Positions 32,341 through 39,258 of a DNA stretch of 48,757 nt are shown here, in pieces (within the stretch, counting starts at the first letter, position 1; each line of letters starts with the position of its first letter). Both the position numbers and the translations under genes were made by a program. Origin of the DNA: an uncultured Oscillospiraceae bacterium (GTDB lineage Bacteria; Bacillota; Clostridia; Oscillospirales; Oscillospiraceae); assembly GCA_947624985.1 (NCBI GenBank), contig CANQMO010000020.1:1-48757 (forward strand). The letters run 5' to 3'. Below the pieces are notes generated by a model. The model saw nothing but the letters and a program-made list of their open reading frames with translations. It did no database searches and was not told the DNA's origin.

Positions 32341-32369
32341 ATATTAACACTTTTCCCGTATTTGCGCAA
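32341..32369 (-). promoter_or_regulatory. Promoter of the toxin-antitoxin operon
   Basis: Minus-strand TTGCGC (32369-32364), 17-nt spacer, TAATAT (32346-32341), 59 nt before the antitoxin start. Confidence 0.7.
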
Positions 32370-32415
32370 GACCTTTCCAGCACCCTTCCCGCCATTGGGC
32401 CATTTTGTTTATCAT

Positions 32416-32588
32416 AATGATTATCTGATGGCGAAACGCCGCAAGGCGTTTCGCCGAGCCGCTTTGCGGCTTAGCAAAACAGCTGCGCTGTTTTGCCAGA
32501 TATTCATTGCAATGAACAACGCGCAAATGATCCTTGGATCATTTGCCGCCAAACGACACGTTTGGCGGCGAAAACATTTGTTTTCGCC
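32416..32588. repeat. Array of seven tight hairpins, three inside a cloverleaf
   Basis: Seven perfect palindromes fill 173 bp. Stems are 32430-32440/32445-32455, 32457-32462/32466-32471, 32474-32483/32487-32496, 32503-32509/32510-32516, 32523-32533/32536-32546, 32545-32555/32559-32569 and 32567-32576/32579-32588. Loops are 0-4 nt. In addition AATGATTATCTG (32416-32427) pairs with CAGATATTCATT (32497-32508) with one mismatch, enclosing the first three arms as a four-way junction. No reading frame or T-run fits, and the adjacent hairpins share bases. It lies between the 3' end of the phosphatase gene and the toxin-antitoxin promoter. This is the only content of the gap 32283-32656 apart from that promoter. 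Confidence 0.9.
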
Positions 32589-32656
32589 TTGCGATGACCA
32601 TTATGGCACGGGTCAGGCAGAAAATCCATCCGAACCTGTCGAAGCGTTAACGGACC

Positions 32657-33394
32657 TCACTGCAAATACCGGCTCTCCAGCTTCGCGATCTGCTCCGGGC
32701 CCACGCCCAGGGCCATTTCCAGATAGTTCCCCACGCTGCCATACTCGATCTCGATACAGTCGAAATAATAGCGCGCGTTGCGCTCAAAGACCGGGAACAC
32801 CTCGCCCATCAGGGCCAGCTCCTCGTCGGTGGCCCGGGCCAGACGCATGGCCTCCAGCTGCTTTTGGGCGAACTGGTTGGTGAGCAGATATTCCTCGATG
32901 ACCGTCTCCCGGTCAAAGCCCAGGGCGCTCATGAGCAGCATGGCCCCTACGCCGGTCCTGTCCTTTCCCTGGGTGCAGTGCCACAGCACCGGGGCCCCGT
33001 CCGCCGCCAGGAGCTCCTGAAAAAACCGCTCGTAGGCCCCGATGGCGTCCGGGTGCAGGGACAAAAGCCGGTAAAACTCGTGGAACACCTCCCGGACCTC
33101 ATGGGGCACGGTGCTTTTGATGGGTATGACCGCCTCCAGGTCCGGCACCGGCGGGCACCAGACGTTCTCCGCCCCCGGCACGGCCCTGTCCGGATGGCGG
33201 GCCCGCTCGTTCCTGTCCCGCATGTCGATGACCCGCTTCACGCCCCAGCCCGCCAGACGCTCTATGTCCCCCGCCGAGGCCCGGCCCAGGTGGCCCGAGC
33301 GAAAAAGGGCGTTGCCGCGTATCTTTGCCCCGTCCGAACGGACGAGCCCGCCCAGATCACGGACGTTTTCCACACCTTCAAAGTCGAATAGCAT
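32657..33394 (-). CDS. Tyrosine-protein phosphatase (DSP-like family)
   Basis: This 245-residue protein has the phosphatase loop HCTQGKDRTG with nucleophile Cys140 and Arg146, and the N-terminal block ENVRDLGGL...FRSGHLGRAS, as in bacterial tyrosine/lipid phosphatases of the Y_phosphatase3 family (PF13350). It should remove phosphate from tyrosine or phosphoinositide-like substrates; the target is unknown. The ATG shares one base with the nth stop (TAATG), so it is the second gene of an nth operon. Confidence 0.88.
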   Translation of the reverse strand: MLFDFEGVENVRDLGGLVRSDGAKIRGNALFRSGHLGRASAGDIERLAGWGVKRVIDMRDRNERARHPDRAVPGAENVWCPPVPDLEAVIPIKSTVPHEVREVFHEFYRLLSLHPDAIGAYERFFQELLAADGAPVLWHCTQGKDRTGVGAMLLMSALGFDRETVIEEYLLTNQFAQKQLEAMRLARATDEELALMGEVFPVFERNARYYFDCIEIEYGSVGNYLEMALGVGPEQIAKLESRYLQ

Positions 33395-34041
33395 TATGTA
33401 TCGTGTTCCCTCTCATAAGTCTGGCACCACTGTCTGACGCAGCAGTCCCCGCACCGGGGCGCCCGGGCCGAGCATACCGCCCGGCCGTGGTATACGATCC
33501 GGTGGCAGAAGTCGGAGCAGCCCTCCGGCGGCAGGACGGCCCGCAGCGCCGTCTCGATCTTTGCCGGGTCCTTCAGGCCGTCCACCAGTCCCATCCGGTT
33601 GGACAGTCTTATGCAGTGGGTGTCCACCACCACGCTGCCGGGTTTGCGGTACACGTCCCCCAAAATAAGGTTCGCGCTCTTGCGCCCCACCCCGGGCAGC
33701 TTCAAAAGGTCCTCCATGTTGTCCGGCACCACGCCGCCGAAATCCTCCGCCAGCATTCGCGCCGCCCCCACGATGTCCCGGGCCTTGCCGTGATAAAAGC
33801 CGCAGGAGCGTATGTAAGGCTCCACATCCTCCGGCTCCGCCTTCGCCATGGCCTCCGCGTTGGGGAACCGGGCGAACAGGGCCGGGGAGATCCTGTTGAC
33901 CCGCTCGTCCGTACACTGGGCCGCCAGACGCACCTGCACCAGAAGCTCCCACGCCCCGTTGTGGTCCAGCGTACAGTCCGCCAGCGGATACTCCGCCGCC
34001 AGCGCGTCCACGATATGCCTCACCTGTTCCGGCGTGCGCAT
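33394..34041 (-). CDS. nth: Endonuclease III
   Basis: Nth is a DNA glycosylase/AP lyase that removes oxidised pyrimidines. The 215-residue protein has the helix-hairpin-helix LPGVGRKSANLIL with catalytic Lys121, Asp140 in VVDTHCIRLSNRM, and the [4Fe-4S] cluster ligands Cys190-x6-Cys197-x2-Cys200-x5-Cys206 exactly as in the family. The ribosome site before ATG 34041 is weak (GCGGGTG). Confidence 0.95.
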   Translation of the reverse strand: MRTPEQVRHIVDALAAEYPLADCTLDHNGAWELLVQVRLAAQCTDERVNRISPALFARFPNAEAMAKAEPEDVEPYIRSCGFYHGKARDIVGAARMLAEDFGGVVPDNMEDLLKLPGVGRKSANLILGDVYRKPGSVVVDTHCIRLSNRMGLVDGLKDPAKIETALRAVLPPEGCSDFCHRIVYHGRAVCSARAPRCGDCCVRQWCQTYEREHDT

Positions 34042-34090
34042 GGATAAACACCCGCTTTCTCTTTCTATACGGAAATCTTATCACGGCCTG

Positions 34091-34119
34091 TTGCAAATTC
34101 CAAGTGGTTTCTATATAAT
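34091..34119 (+). promoter_or_regulatory. Promoter of rarA
   Basis: TTGCAA (34091-34096), 17-nt spacer, consensus TATAAT (34114-34119). Confidence 0.87.
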
Positions 34120-34153
34120 TTGTGTATCTTCACGAAAGGGGCTGACCGCGCCT

Positions 34154-35419
34154 ATGTACCGTCCGCTCGCAGATGAATTCAGACCCCAGACCCTGGACGA
34201 CGTGTTCGGCCAGGAGCATATCCTTGGCCGGGACGGCATGCTCCGCCGCATTGCCGAGAGCGGCCACATCCCCTGCATGATCTTCTACGGCCCCTCCGGC
34301 ACCGGCAAGACCACCGTGGCCCGGATCATCGCCCAGAGGACGAACCGGCCCCTGCGGCGGCTGAACGCCACCACGGCGGGTCTGGCGGACATCAAGGCCA
34401 TCATCGAGGAGCTGGACACCCTGCTGGCCCCCGAGGGCGTGCTGCTGTATCTGGACGAGATCCAGTACTTCAACAAAAAGCAGCAGCAGTCCCTTTTGGA
34501 GTTCATCGAAAACGGTAAGATAACTCTCATCGCCTCCACCACGGAAAACCCCTATTTCTGCGTGTTTAACGCCATCCTCTCCCGCAGCACGGTCTTTGAG
34601 TTCAAGCAGCTCACGCCCCCGGACGTGAAAAAAGCCATGGAGCGGGTGCTGGGGCTTTTACAGGCCCGGGACGGGGCCCATATCGCCGTGGAGGACGGGG
34701 TGCTGGATTACATCGCCTCCGCTTGCGGCGGGGACGCCCGCAAGAGCCTGAACACGCTGGAGCTGCTTTACACCACCGCCAGGCCCGGCAAGGCCGGCCT
34801 CGCCTTCACTCTGGCCGACGCCCGGGCCGTCACCCAGCGCAGCGCCATGCGCTATGACCGGGACGGAGACGAGCATTATGACATCCTCTCCGCCCTGATG
34901 AAGTCCATGCGGGGCTCGGACCCGGACGCGGCGCTGCACTACCTGGCCCGGTTCCTGGAGACCGGGGACCTGTTGGGGGCCTGCCGGCGTATCCTCTGCT
35001 CCGCCAGCGAGGACATCGGCCTGGCCTATCCCATGGCGGTGCCCATCGTGAAGGCCTGCGTGGACTCGGCGCTGCAGCTTGGCCTGCCGGAGGCCCGGCT
35101 GCCTCTGGCGGAGGCGGTCATATTCCTCGCCACCTGTCCCAAGTCCAATACCGGCTGCATGGCCATCGACGCGGCCATCGCGGACGTGAAGGCGGGGAAA
35201 AGCGGTCCCATCCCCCGCCAGCTTCAGAACGTCCACGCCGACGGCACGGGCTTTGAGCGGGAGCAGGGGTATCTGTACCCCCATAACTTCCCCGGCCGCT
35301 GGGTGGCCCAGCAGTACCTGCCCGACGCGCTCCGGGACGCCCATTACTACGAGTACGGCGACAACAAGACCGAGCAGGCCGCCAAAAAATACTGGGAGCT
35401 GATAAAAGGCGAAGGTTAA
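34154..35419 (+). CDS. rarA: Replication-associated recombination protein A
   Basis: RarA (MgsA) is a clamp-loader-like AAA+ ATPase acting at stalled replication forks. The 421-residue protein has YRPLADEFRPQTLDDVFGQE at the start, Walker A GPSGTGKTT (46-54), Walker B LLYLDEIQYF (Asp101-Glu102), sensor 1 in IASTTENP, and the family C-terminal blocks YDRDGDEHYDILSALMKSMRG and YLYPHNFPGRWVAQQYLP. Length is typical. The upstream frame to 33848 overlaps nth and is not real. An AAAGGGG lies 13 nt before the ATG. The 3' end overlaps the convergent small gene by 4 bp. Confidence 0.96.
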   Translation: MYRPLADEFRPQTLDDVFGQEHILGRDGMLRRIAESGHIPCMIFYGPSGTGKTTVARIIAQRTNRPLRRLNATTAGLADIKAIIEELDTLLAPEGVLLYLDEIQYFNKKQQQSLLEFIENGKITLIASTTENPYFCVFNAILSRSTVFEFKQLTPPDVKKAMERVLGLLQARDGAHIAVEDGVLDYIASACGGDARKSLNTLELLYTTARPGKAGLAFTLADARAVTQRSAMRYDRDGDEHYDILSALMKSMRGSDPDAALHYLARFLETGDLLGACRRILCSASEDIGLAYPMAVPIVKACVDSALQLGLPEARLPLAEAVIFLATCPKSNTGCMAIDAAIADVKAGKSGPIPRQLQNVHADGTGFEREQGYLYPHNFPGRWVAQQYLPDALRDAHYYEYGDNKTEQAAKKYWELIKGEG

Positions 35420-35760
35420 AGGACCCTCCCCTTCACCGTGGCGATGATCTCCCGGGCCCGAAGGACCTGATCGGCCCGGACGTTCAGGGTGAGCCTCGCC
35501 TGACCGGCCGCCGCCGCGCTGCGCTCCATCACCGCCCGGGACCCCAGCACCGCCGCGTACATCTCCGCGGGCACGATGCCGTCGGAGGCGGCGGGCCCGT
35601 AAGTGGGCGCCATATCCAGAAGGGGCATGTCCGACTGGCGTTTCCGGTCCGGGGCCCTCATCTCCGTGACGGAGTATTCGATGCCGTTGCGCCTGAGGCG
35701 CATCAGGGCCAGGTCCGCCCCGTCCCTGTCGTCAAAAACCGCTGTCAACTGGGTCGTCAT
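35416..35760 (-). CDS. Small hypothetical protein, stress-protein-like N-terminus
   Basis: A 114-residue protein of unknown function. Its start, LTAVFDDRDGADLALMRLRR, recalls the repeated alpha/beta segment of YflT/17M-type general stress proteins (F-D-x-x-x-x-A-x-x-A-...-L-x-x-x-G-I), and ARLTLNVRADQVLRAREIIA could form a second alpha/beta unit. No signal or membrane segment. GAGGTGATCGC precedes ATG 35760. It is divergent from the radical SAM gene. Confidence 0.65.
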   Translation of the reverse strand: MTTQLTAVFDDRDGADLALMRLRRNGIEYSVTEMRAPDRKRQSDMPLLDMAPTYGPAASDGIVPAEMYAAVLGSRAVMERSAAAAGQARLTLNVRADQVLRAREIIATVKGRVL

Positions 35761-35817
35761 GCGATCACCTCACACAAGTATCCCTGTTAGATTTCCCCAA
35801 ACCCAGGAGGTTATACC

Positions 35818-36702
35818 ATGCGCTACGAAGGCGAAATCTACCGGCCGCCCGGGGAGTGGAAAAGCTATCTGCTCCAATGCACCGTGGGCTGCTCCCATAA
35901 CACCTGCACCTTCTGCTCCATGTACAAAGCCAAGCGCTATCATATCCGGCCTCTGGCCGACGTGCTGGAGGATATCTCCATGGCACAGAGCACCTTTTAC
36001 CGGGATACGGAGACGGTCTTTCTGTGCGACGGCGACGCCATAGACCTGCCGGCGGAGTATCTTTTCACGGTGCTGGACGCGCTGTACAGGGCCTTTCCCC
36101 GGCTGCGGCGGGTGACCACCTACGCCGGACCTCTGTCCACGCTGCGCAAAAGCCCGGACGAGCTCCGGGCCATCCGGGAGGCGGGGTTGCAGCGGGCGTA
36201 CCTGGGCGTGGAGACGGGGGACGATACGCTGCTGCGCCATGTGAGAAAGGGCGTGGGCGCGGAGGGCATGCTCCGGGCAGGCCGTGCGCTGGTGGAGGCG
36301 GGCTTCGACCTGTGGGCCATCGTGATCACCGGTCTGGAGGGCGGCGGCCGGGAGGCTCTGGAGCGGAACGCCTCTCTCACCGCCGGGATGGTCAACGAGA
36401 TGAAGCCCCGGCACCTGTCCTCCATGACGTTGATGCCCATCGAGGGCACGCCTCTTTTTGAAGAGGTCCAGCGGGGCGAGATGACCTTGCAGACACCCTT
36501 CGAGAGCCTTTTGGAGGTCCGGGAGTTGGTGCGGCAGATCGAGCTTTCCGGCCTGCACTACACCTCCAACCACGCCTCCAATTATCTGCCCGTCAAGGGC
36601 ACGCTTAAGGAGGACCGGGCGCGTATCCTGGCCCAGCTGGATGAGGTCATCGCCGCCCGGGACCCGGCCCTGCTGCGCGGCGACGACTACAGGAGGCTTT
36701 GA
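35818..36702 (+). CDS. Radical SAM protein
   Basis: This 294-residue radical SAM enzyme has a Cys cluster CTVGCSHNTCTFC (Cys21, 25, 30, 33). The CSHNTCTFCSMYK arrangement matches a subgroup of COG1032-type proteins with C-x4-C-x2-C spacing rather than the standard C-x3-C-x2-C. Later blocks include CDGDAIDLP, GVETGDDTLLRHVRKGV and MPIEGTPLF. The reaction is unknown. GGAGG precedes ATG 35818. The stop shares one base with the next ATG (TGATG). Confidence 0.85.
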   Translation: MRYEGEIYRPPGEWKSYLLQCTVGCSHNTCTFCSMYKAKRYHIRPLADVLEDISMAQSTFYRDTETVFLCDGDAIDLPAEYLFTVLDALYRAFPRLRRVTTYAGPLSTLRKSPDELRAIREAGLQRAYLGVETGDDTLLRHVRKGVGAEGMLRAGRALVEAGFDLWAIVITGLEGGGREALERNASLTAGMVNEMKPRHLSSMTLMPIEGTPLFEEVQRGEMTLQTPFESLLEVRELVRQIELSGLHYTSNHASNYLPVKGTLKEDRARILAQLDEVIAARDPALLRGDDYRRL

Positions 36703-37361
36703 TGGAAGCGGCTGTTTTCAACGATCTACAGATACTGTGGGACTATATGCGTATGGACATGGCCCCGGGCCCGGCGGACGTGATCCTGGGCCTGGGCTGC
36801 TACGACGAGCAGATACCCCTCCGGGCGGCGGAACTGTACCGGGCGGGTCTGGCCCCGGCAGTGGTGTTCTCCGGGGGGCTGGGGCGCAATACCGCCGCTC
36901 TGTGGCACACCTCCGAGGCGGAGCGGTTCGCCGCCATCGCCATGGACAACGGCGTGCCAGAGAGGGCCATCCTGGTGGAGACCCGCTCCGCCAACTCCGG
37001 GGAGAACCTGCTGTTCACCCGGCAGTTGCTGACGGAAAAAGGCGTGACCGCCCGCCGGGTGCTGGCGGTGCACAAGCCCTATATGGAGCGGCGGGTCTTT
37101 GCCACCGCGCCCATCTACTGGCCGGAGGCGGCGTTCACCGTCACGTCCCCCCAGGTGACCGTCGCGGAGCACATCGCCGCGGCCCGGTCCGTGGGCATGA
37201 CGGAGAAGGGCGTCATCGAGACCGTGGTGGGCGACGTGCAGCGCATGGCCCTTTACGCCTGCGCGGGCTATCAGATACCCCAGTACATACCCCCGGAGGT
37301 CCGGGACGCCTATGACCGTCTGACCGCCGCCGGCTACACCGGCCAGCTGGTGGGAACGTAA
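36702..37361 (+). CDS. YdcF-like (DUF218) protein
   Basis: This 219-residue protein has the DUF218 blocks ADVILGLGCYDEQIPLRAAE, VVFSGGLGRN, ETRSANSGENLLFTRQLL and VLAVHKPYMERRVFAT. E. coli YdcF binds SAM, and other family members act on the cell envelope; the role here is open. It lacks the membrane helices of SanA/ElyC-type relatives. AGGAGG sits 5 nt before ATG 36702, and translation is coupled to the radical SAM gene. Its natural terminator was split by the IS element that follows. Confidence 0.85.
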   Translation: MEAAVFNDLQILWDYMRMDMAPGPADVILGLGCYDEQIPLRAAELYRAGLAPAVVFSGGLGRNTAALWHTSEAERFAAIAMDNGVPERAILVETRSANSGENLLFTRQLLTEKGVTARRVLAVHKPYMERRVFATAPIYWPEAAFTVTSPQVTVAEHIAAARSVGMTEKGVIETVVGDVQRMALYACAGYQIPQYIPPEVRDAYDRLTAAGYTGQLVGT

Positions 37362-37368
37362 AAACACA

Positions 37369-37386
37369 AAAAGACCGTGCCGCAGG
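37369..37386 (+). terminator. Left half of the terminator split by the IS element
   Basis: AAAAGACCGTGCC (37369-37381) plus GCAGG. Its partner lies at 38632-38644, on the far side of the IS. Joined with one copy of GG they would give a 13-bp stem with a GCA loop. Confidence 0.85.
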
Positions 37387-37422
37387 TGAACTGTACCGGG
37401 AAAAACAGACAATAGGAAAAGC

Positions 37423-37458
37423 CACCCCCTGGTGTAAGATAGAAGACACCAGGGGGTG
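37423..37458 (+). promoter_or_regulatory. Hairpin covering the ribosome site of IS orfA
   Basis: CACCCCCTGGTGT (37423-37435) pairs perfectly with ACACCAGGGGGTG (37446-37458). The right arm contains the AGGGGGTG ribosome site of orfA (ATG 37467). RNA entering from outside would fold and hide the site, limiting transposase made by read-through. Confidence 0.75.
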
Positions 37459-37466
37459 AACTATAC

Positions 37467-37736
37467 ATGAAAGTAAAACAGAAGGGGCCGGAAATGGAGC
37501 AGCTCCGGCGGGAAGGGAAAACATACCGAGAGATCGCCTCGGCAGTAGGCCTGCGTAAAGAGCAGGTAAAGGAATACTTTAAGCGAAGCAGGCAGGAGGC
37601 ACGCAGACGAGGCTACCCGCGCAGCAAGAAAGCAGACGCCTTAAAGACCAACCAGGCACTGCGGAGCGAACTGAAGCGCCTGCGGATGGAAGTGGACCTT
37701 TTGCGGGATTTTCTGGACGTTATGGAAGGGAGGTGA
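37467..37736 (+). CDS. IS3-family transposase OrfA
   Basis: This 89-residue DNA-binding subunit has a helix-turn-helix (GKTYREIASAVGLRKEQVKE, residues about 17-36) and a leucine-zipper-like coiled coil near the end (LRSELKRLRMEVDLLRDFLD). Its TGA overlaps the GTG start of orfB by 4 nt. IS3 elements often fuse OrfA and OrfB by -1 frameshifting; here re-initiation at GTG, with GGGAGG inside orfA, is equally possible. Confidence 0.92.
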   Translation: MKVKQKGPEMEQLRREGKTYREIASAVGLRKEQVKEYFKRSRQEARRRGYPRSKKADALKTNQALRSELKRLRMEVDLLRDFLDVMEGR

Positions 37737-38548
37737 GAGCAAAAGAGAAGTACAAAGCCATATACAGGAACCGGGAGAAGTACAGCGTCTCAGAGATGTG
37801 CCGGTATTTTGCCGTTTCCAGAAGCGGTTATTATGGCTGGCTATCCAAAAAGGATCTGCCAGACCGGGATGAAGATATTGCCCGGATGATCTGCCAGCGT
37901 CGCAGCATGAAATACGGCAAGAGCCTTGGGTGCCGCAGAATGCAGAAATGGCTGGCCCTGGAGATGGGCGTCCACCGCAACTTCAAGACCGTCTGGCGGA
38001 TCATGCAGAAGTATGGCCTGCTCAGCGAATGCCGGCGGCACAGGATATATCGCCCCCAGACCTCTCTGCATACATATGGCAATCTGCTGGCCCGAGATTT
38101 CTATTCTGCACGTCCTGACACGAAATGGGTGACGGATATCACTTACATCCCCACCTCACAAGGTACCCTCTTTCTCTCCGCTATCCTTGACTTGCATGAC
38201 CGCCATATCGTATCCTACAAGATGAGCACCAGAAACGATTGCAGGCTGGTATATGACACCGTGAAAGCCGCCATGAAAAAGAAGGTCACTGCAAAGCCCC
38301 AACTTCACAGTGACCAAGGGTTTCAATACACGTCCAACGGGTATATGAAACTACTGCAAAAATACAACATCACGCCGTCCATGTCAAGACCTGCCACACC
38401 CCACGACAACGCCGTTATGGAGTGCTTCTTTGGAATATTTAAAACGGAAGCGCTCAGACTCTATCCTCCCCAGACCTTGGCCCAAGCCAGAACGCTGGTC
38501 CACGACTACATTCACTATTACAACACAGAACGCATGCTGTTAAAATAG
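37733..38548 (+). CDS. IS3-family transposase OrfB (integrase catalytic subunit)
   Basis: This 271-residue rve-type integrase has an N-terminal HTH_21 segment (RSGYYGWLSK) and the DDE triad Asp135 (WVTDITYI), Asp194 (LHSDQGFQ) and Glu230 (NAVMECFFG), with 35 residues between the last two. It ends NTERMLLK, about 15 residues earlier than many relatives such as the one at the right edge of this window, but all catalytic residues are present. Confidence 0.93.
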   Translation: MRAKEKYKAIYRNREKYSVSEMCRYFAVSRSGYYGWLSKKDLPDRDEDIARMICQRRSMKYGKSLGCRRMQKWLALEMGVHRNFKTVWRIMQKYGLLSECRRHRIYRPQTSLHTYGNLLARDFYSARPDTKWVTDITYIPTSQGTLFLSAILDLHDRHIVSYKMSTRNDCRLVYDTVKAAMKKKVTAKPQLHSDQGFQYTSNGYMKLLQKYNITPSMSRPATPHDNAVMECFFGIFKTEALRLYPPQTLAQARTLVHDYIHYYNTERMLLK

Positions 38549-38582
38549 ACGGACATGCCTTCGCACATCCGTCTATCTTTTC
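38546..38582 (+). terminator. Terminator inside the IS, overlapping the orfB stop
   Basis: TAGACGGA (38546-38553) pairs with TCCGTCTA (38568-38575), followed by TCTTTT. The stem begins with the orfB TAG. Confidence 0.75.
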
Positions 38583-38631
38583 CCTTACGCCATGGGGCTT
38601 TTTCCCTGTCCGTTTCTTCTGGTGCAGTTCA

Positions 38632-38644
38632 GGCACGGTCTTTT
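38632..38644 (+). terminator. Right half of the terminator split by the IS element
   Basis: GGCACGGTCTTTT is the exact complement of AAAAGACCGTGCC at 37369-37381. It also lies 12 bp past the greA stop and may once have served greA from the other strand. Confidence 0.85.
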
Positions 38645-38655
38645 GCTGCGTCTTT

Positions 38656-39159
38656 TCAGTATGGGCTGATCTCCATGGTGTCGTCGTCGGCGCCCTTTTC
38701 GATGGCGCGGATCTGGGCCCAGTAGCCCCCGTGGTCCCCTACCTGCACGAACACCCGCTCGCCCGCCTTGTGGCCAAGCACCGCCTGGCCCACCGGGGAT
38801 TCCTTGCTGATCCGTCCCTTGGCCGGGTCCTGCCGCAGGGTGGTCACCAGGGTGATAGTCTCCTCCTCGTTCTCGTCCTCCATGAACAGCGTCACTTTAT
38901 CGAAAAGCCCCGCCTCATCCGCCGCGGACTTCCCCTCGATCACCACCGCCGTGGCGATCATTCGCTTCAGATACCGGATCCGGCTCTCGTTTTTGTTCTT
39001 GGCCTGCTTGGCGGCCTTATACTCAAAATTCTCCGACAGGTCGCCGAAGGCCCGGGCCGTCTGCACGTCCTCGATGAGCTTCGGCCGCAGTTCCGTCTCC
39101 CGGTAGTCGATCTCCTCCTGCATTTTGCGGATGTCTACCGCCGTCAATTCGTCGTGCAT
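38656..39159 (-). CDS. greA: Transcription elongation factor GreA
   Basis: GreA rescues backtracked RNA polymerase by stimulating transcript cleavage. The 167-residue protein has the N-terminal coiled coil (EIDYRETELRPKLIEDVQTA; ARAFGDLSENFEYKAAK with the functional acidic tip Asp and Glu) and the C-terminal FKBP-like domain (DPAKGRISKESPVGQAVLGH). The start was set at ATG 39159, 7 nt after GGAGGG; ATG 39165 would leave no spacing. The open frame further upstream is a shadow of folC. Confidence 0.94.
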   Translation of the reverse strand: MHDELTAVDIRKMQEEIDYRETELRPKLIEDVQTARAFGDLSENFEYKAAKQAKNKNESRIRYLKRMIATAVVIEGKSAADEAGLFDKVTLFMEDENEEETITLVTTLRQDPAKGRISKESPVGQAVLGHKAGERVFVQVGDHGGYWAQIRAIEKGADDDTMEISPY

Positions 39160-39178
39160 TTTCATCCCTCCGCCGGCT

Positions 39179-39207
39179 ACTGTAGTCCATTTCTCCAAAA
39201 AAGTCAA
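39179..39207 (-). promoter_or_regulatory. Promoter of greA
   Basis: Minus-strand TTGACT (39207-39202), 17-nt spacer, TACAGT (39184-39179). Confidence 0.78.
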
Positions 39208-39223
39208 TCGCCCCCGGAAAGTG

Positions 39224-39252
39224 TTTCCCGCGCCGGACAAATGTGCTATACT
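39224..39252 (+). promoter_or_regulatory. Extended -10 promoter of folC, likely leaderless
   Basis: TATACT (39247-39252) with an upstream TG at -14/-15 (39244-39245), and a weak TTTCCC (39224-39229) at 17 nt. The expected start point, about 7 nt downstream, coincides with the folC ATG at 39259. Confidence 0.65.
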
Positions 39253-39258
39253 GGTCCC

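Larger units (their letters stand above)
37387..38631 (+). mobile_element. Complete IS3-family insertion sequence (1245 bp)
   Basis: The element has imperfect terminal inverted repeats beginning TGAACTG(T/C)ACC, visible for about 30 bp (37387 inward and 38631 inward), and two overlapping transposase frames with a DD35E catalytic triad. It is flanked by GG on both sides (37385-37386, 38632-38633), consistent with a 2-bp target repeat; IS3 elements more often make 3-4 bp. Lower GC and abundant Lys codons set it apart from the host genes. Both frames appear intact. Confidence 0.92.
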
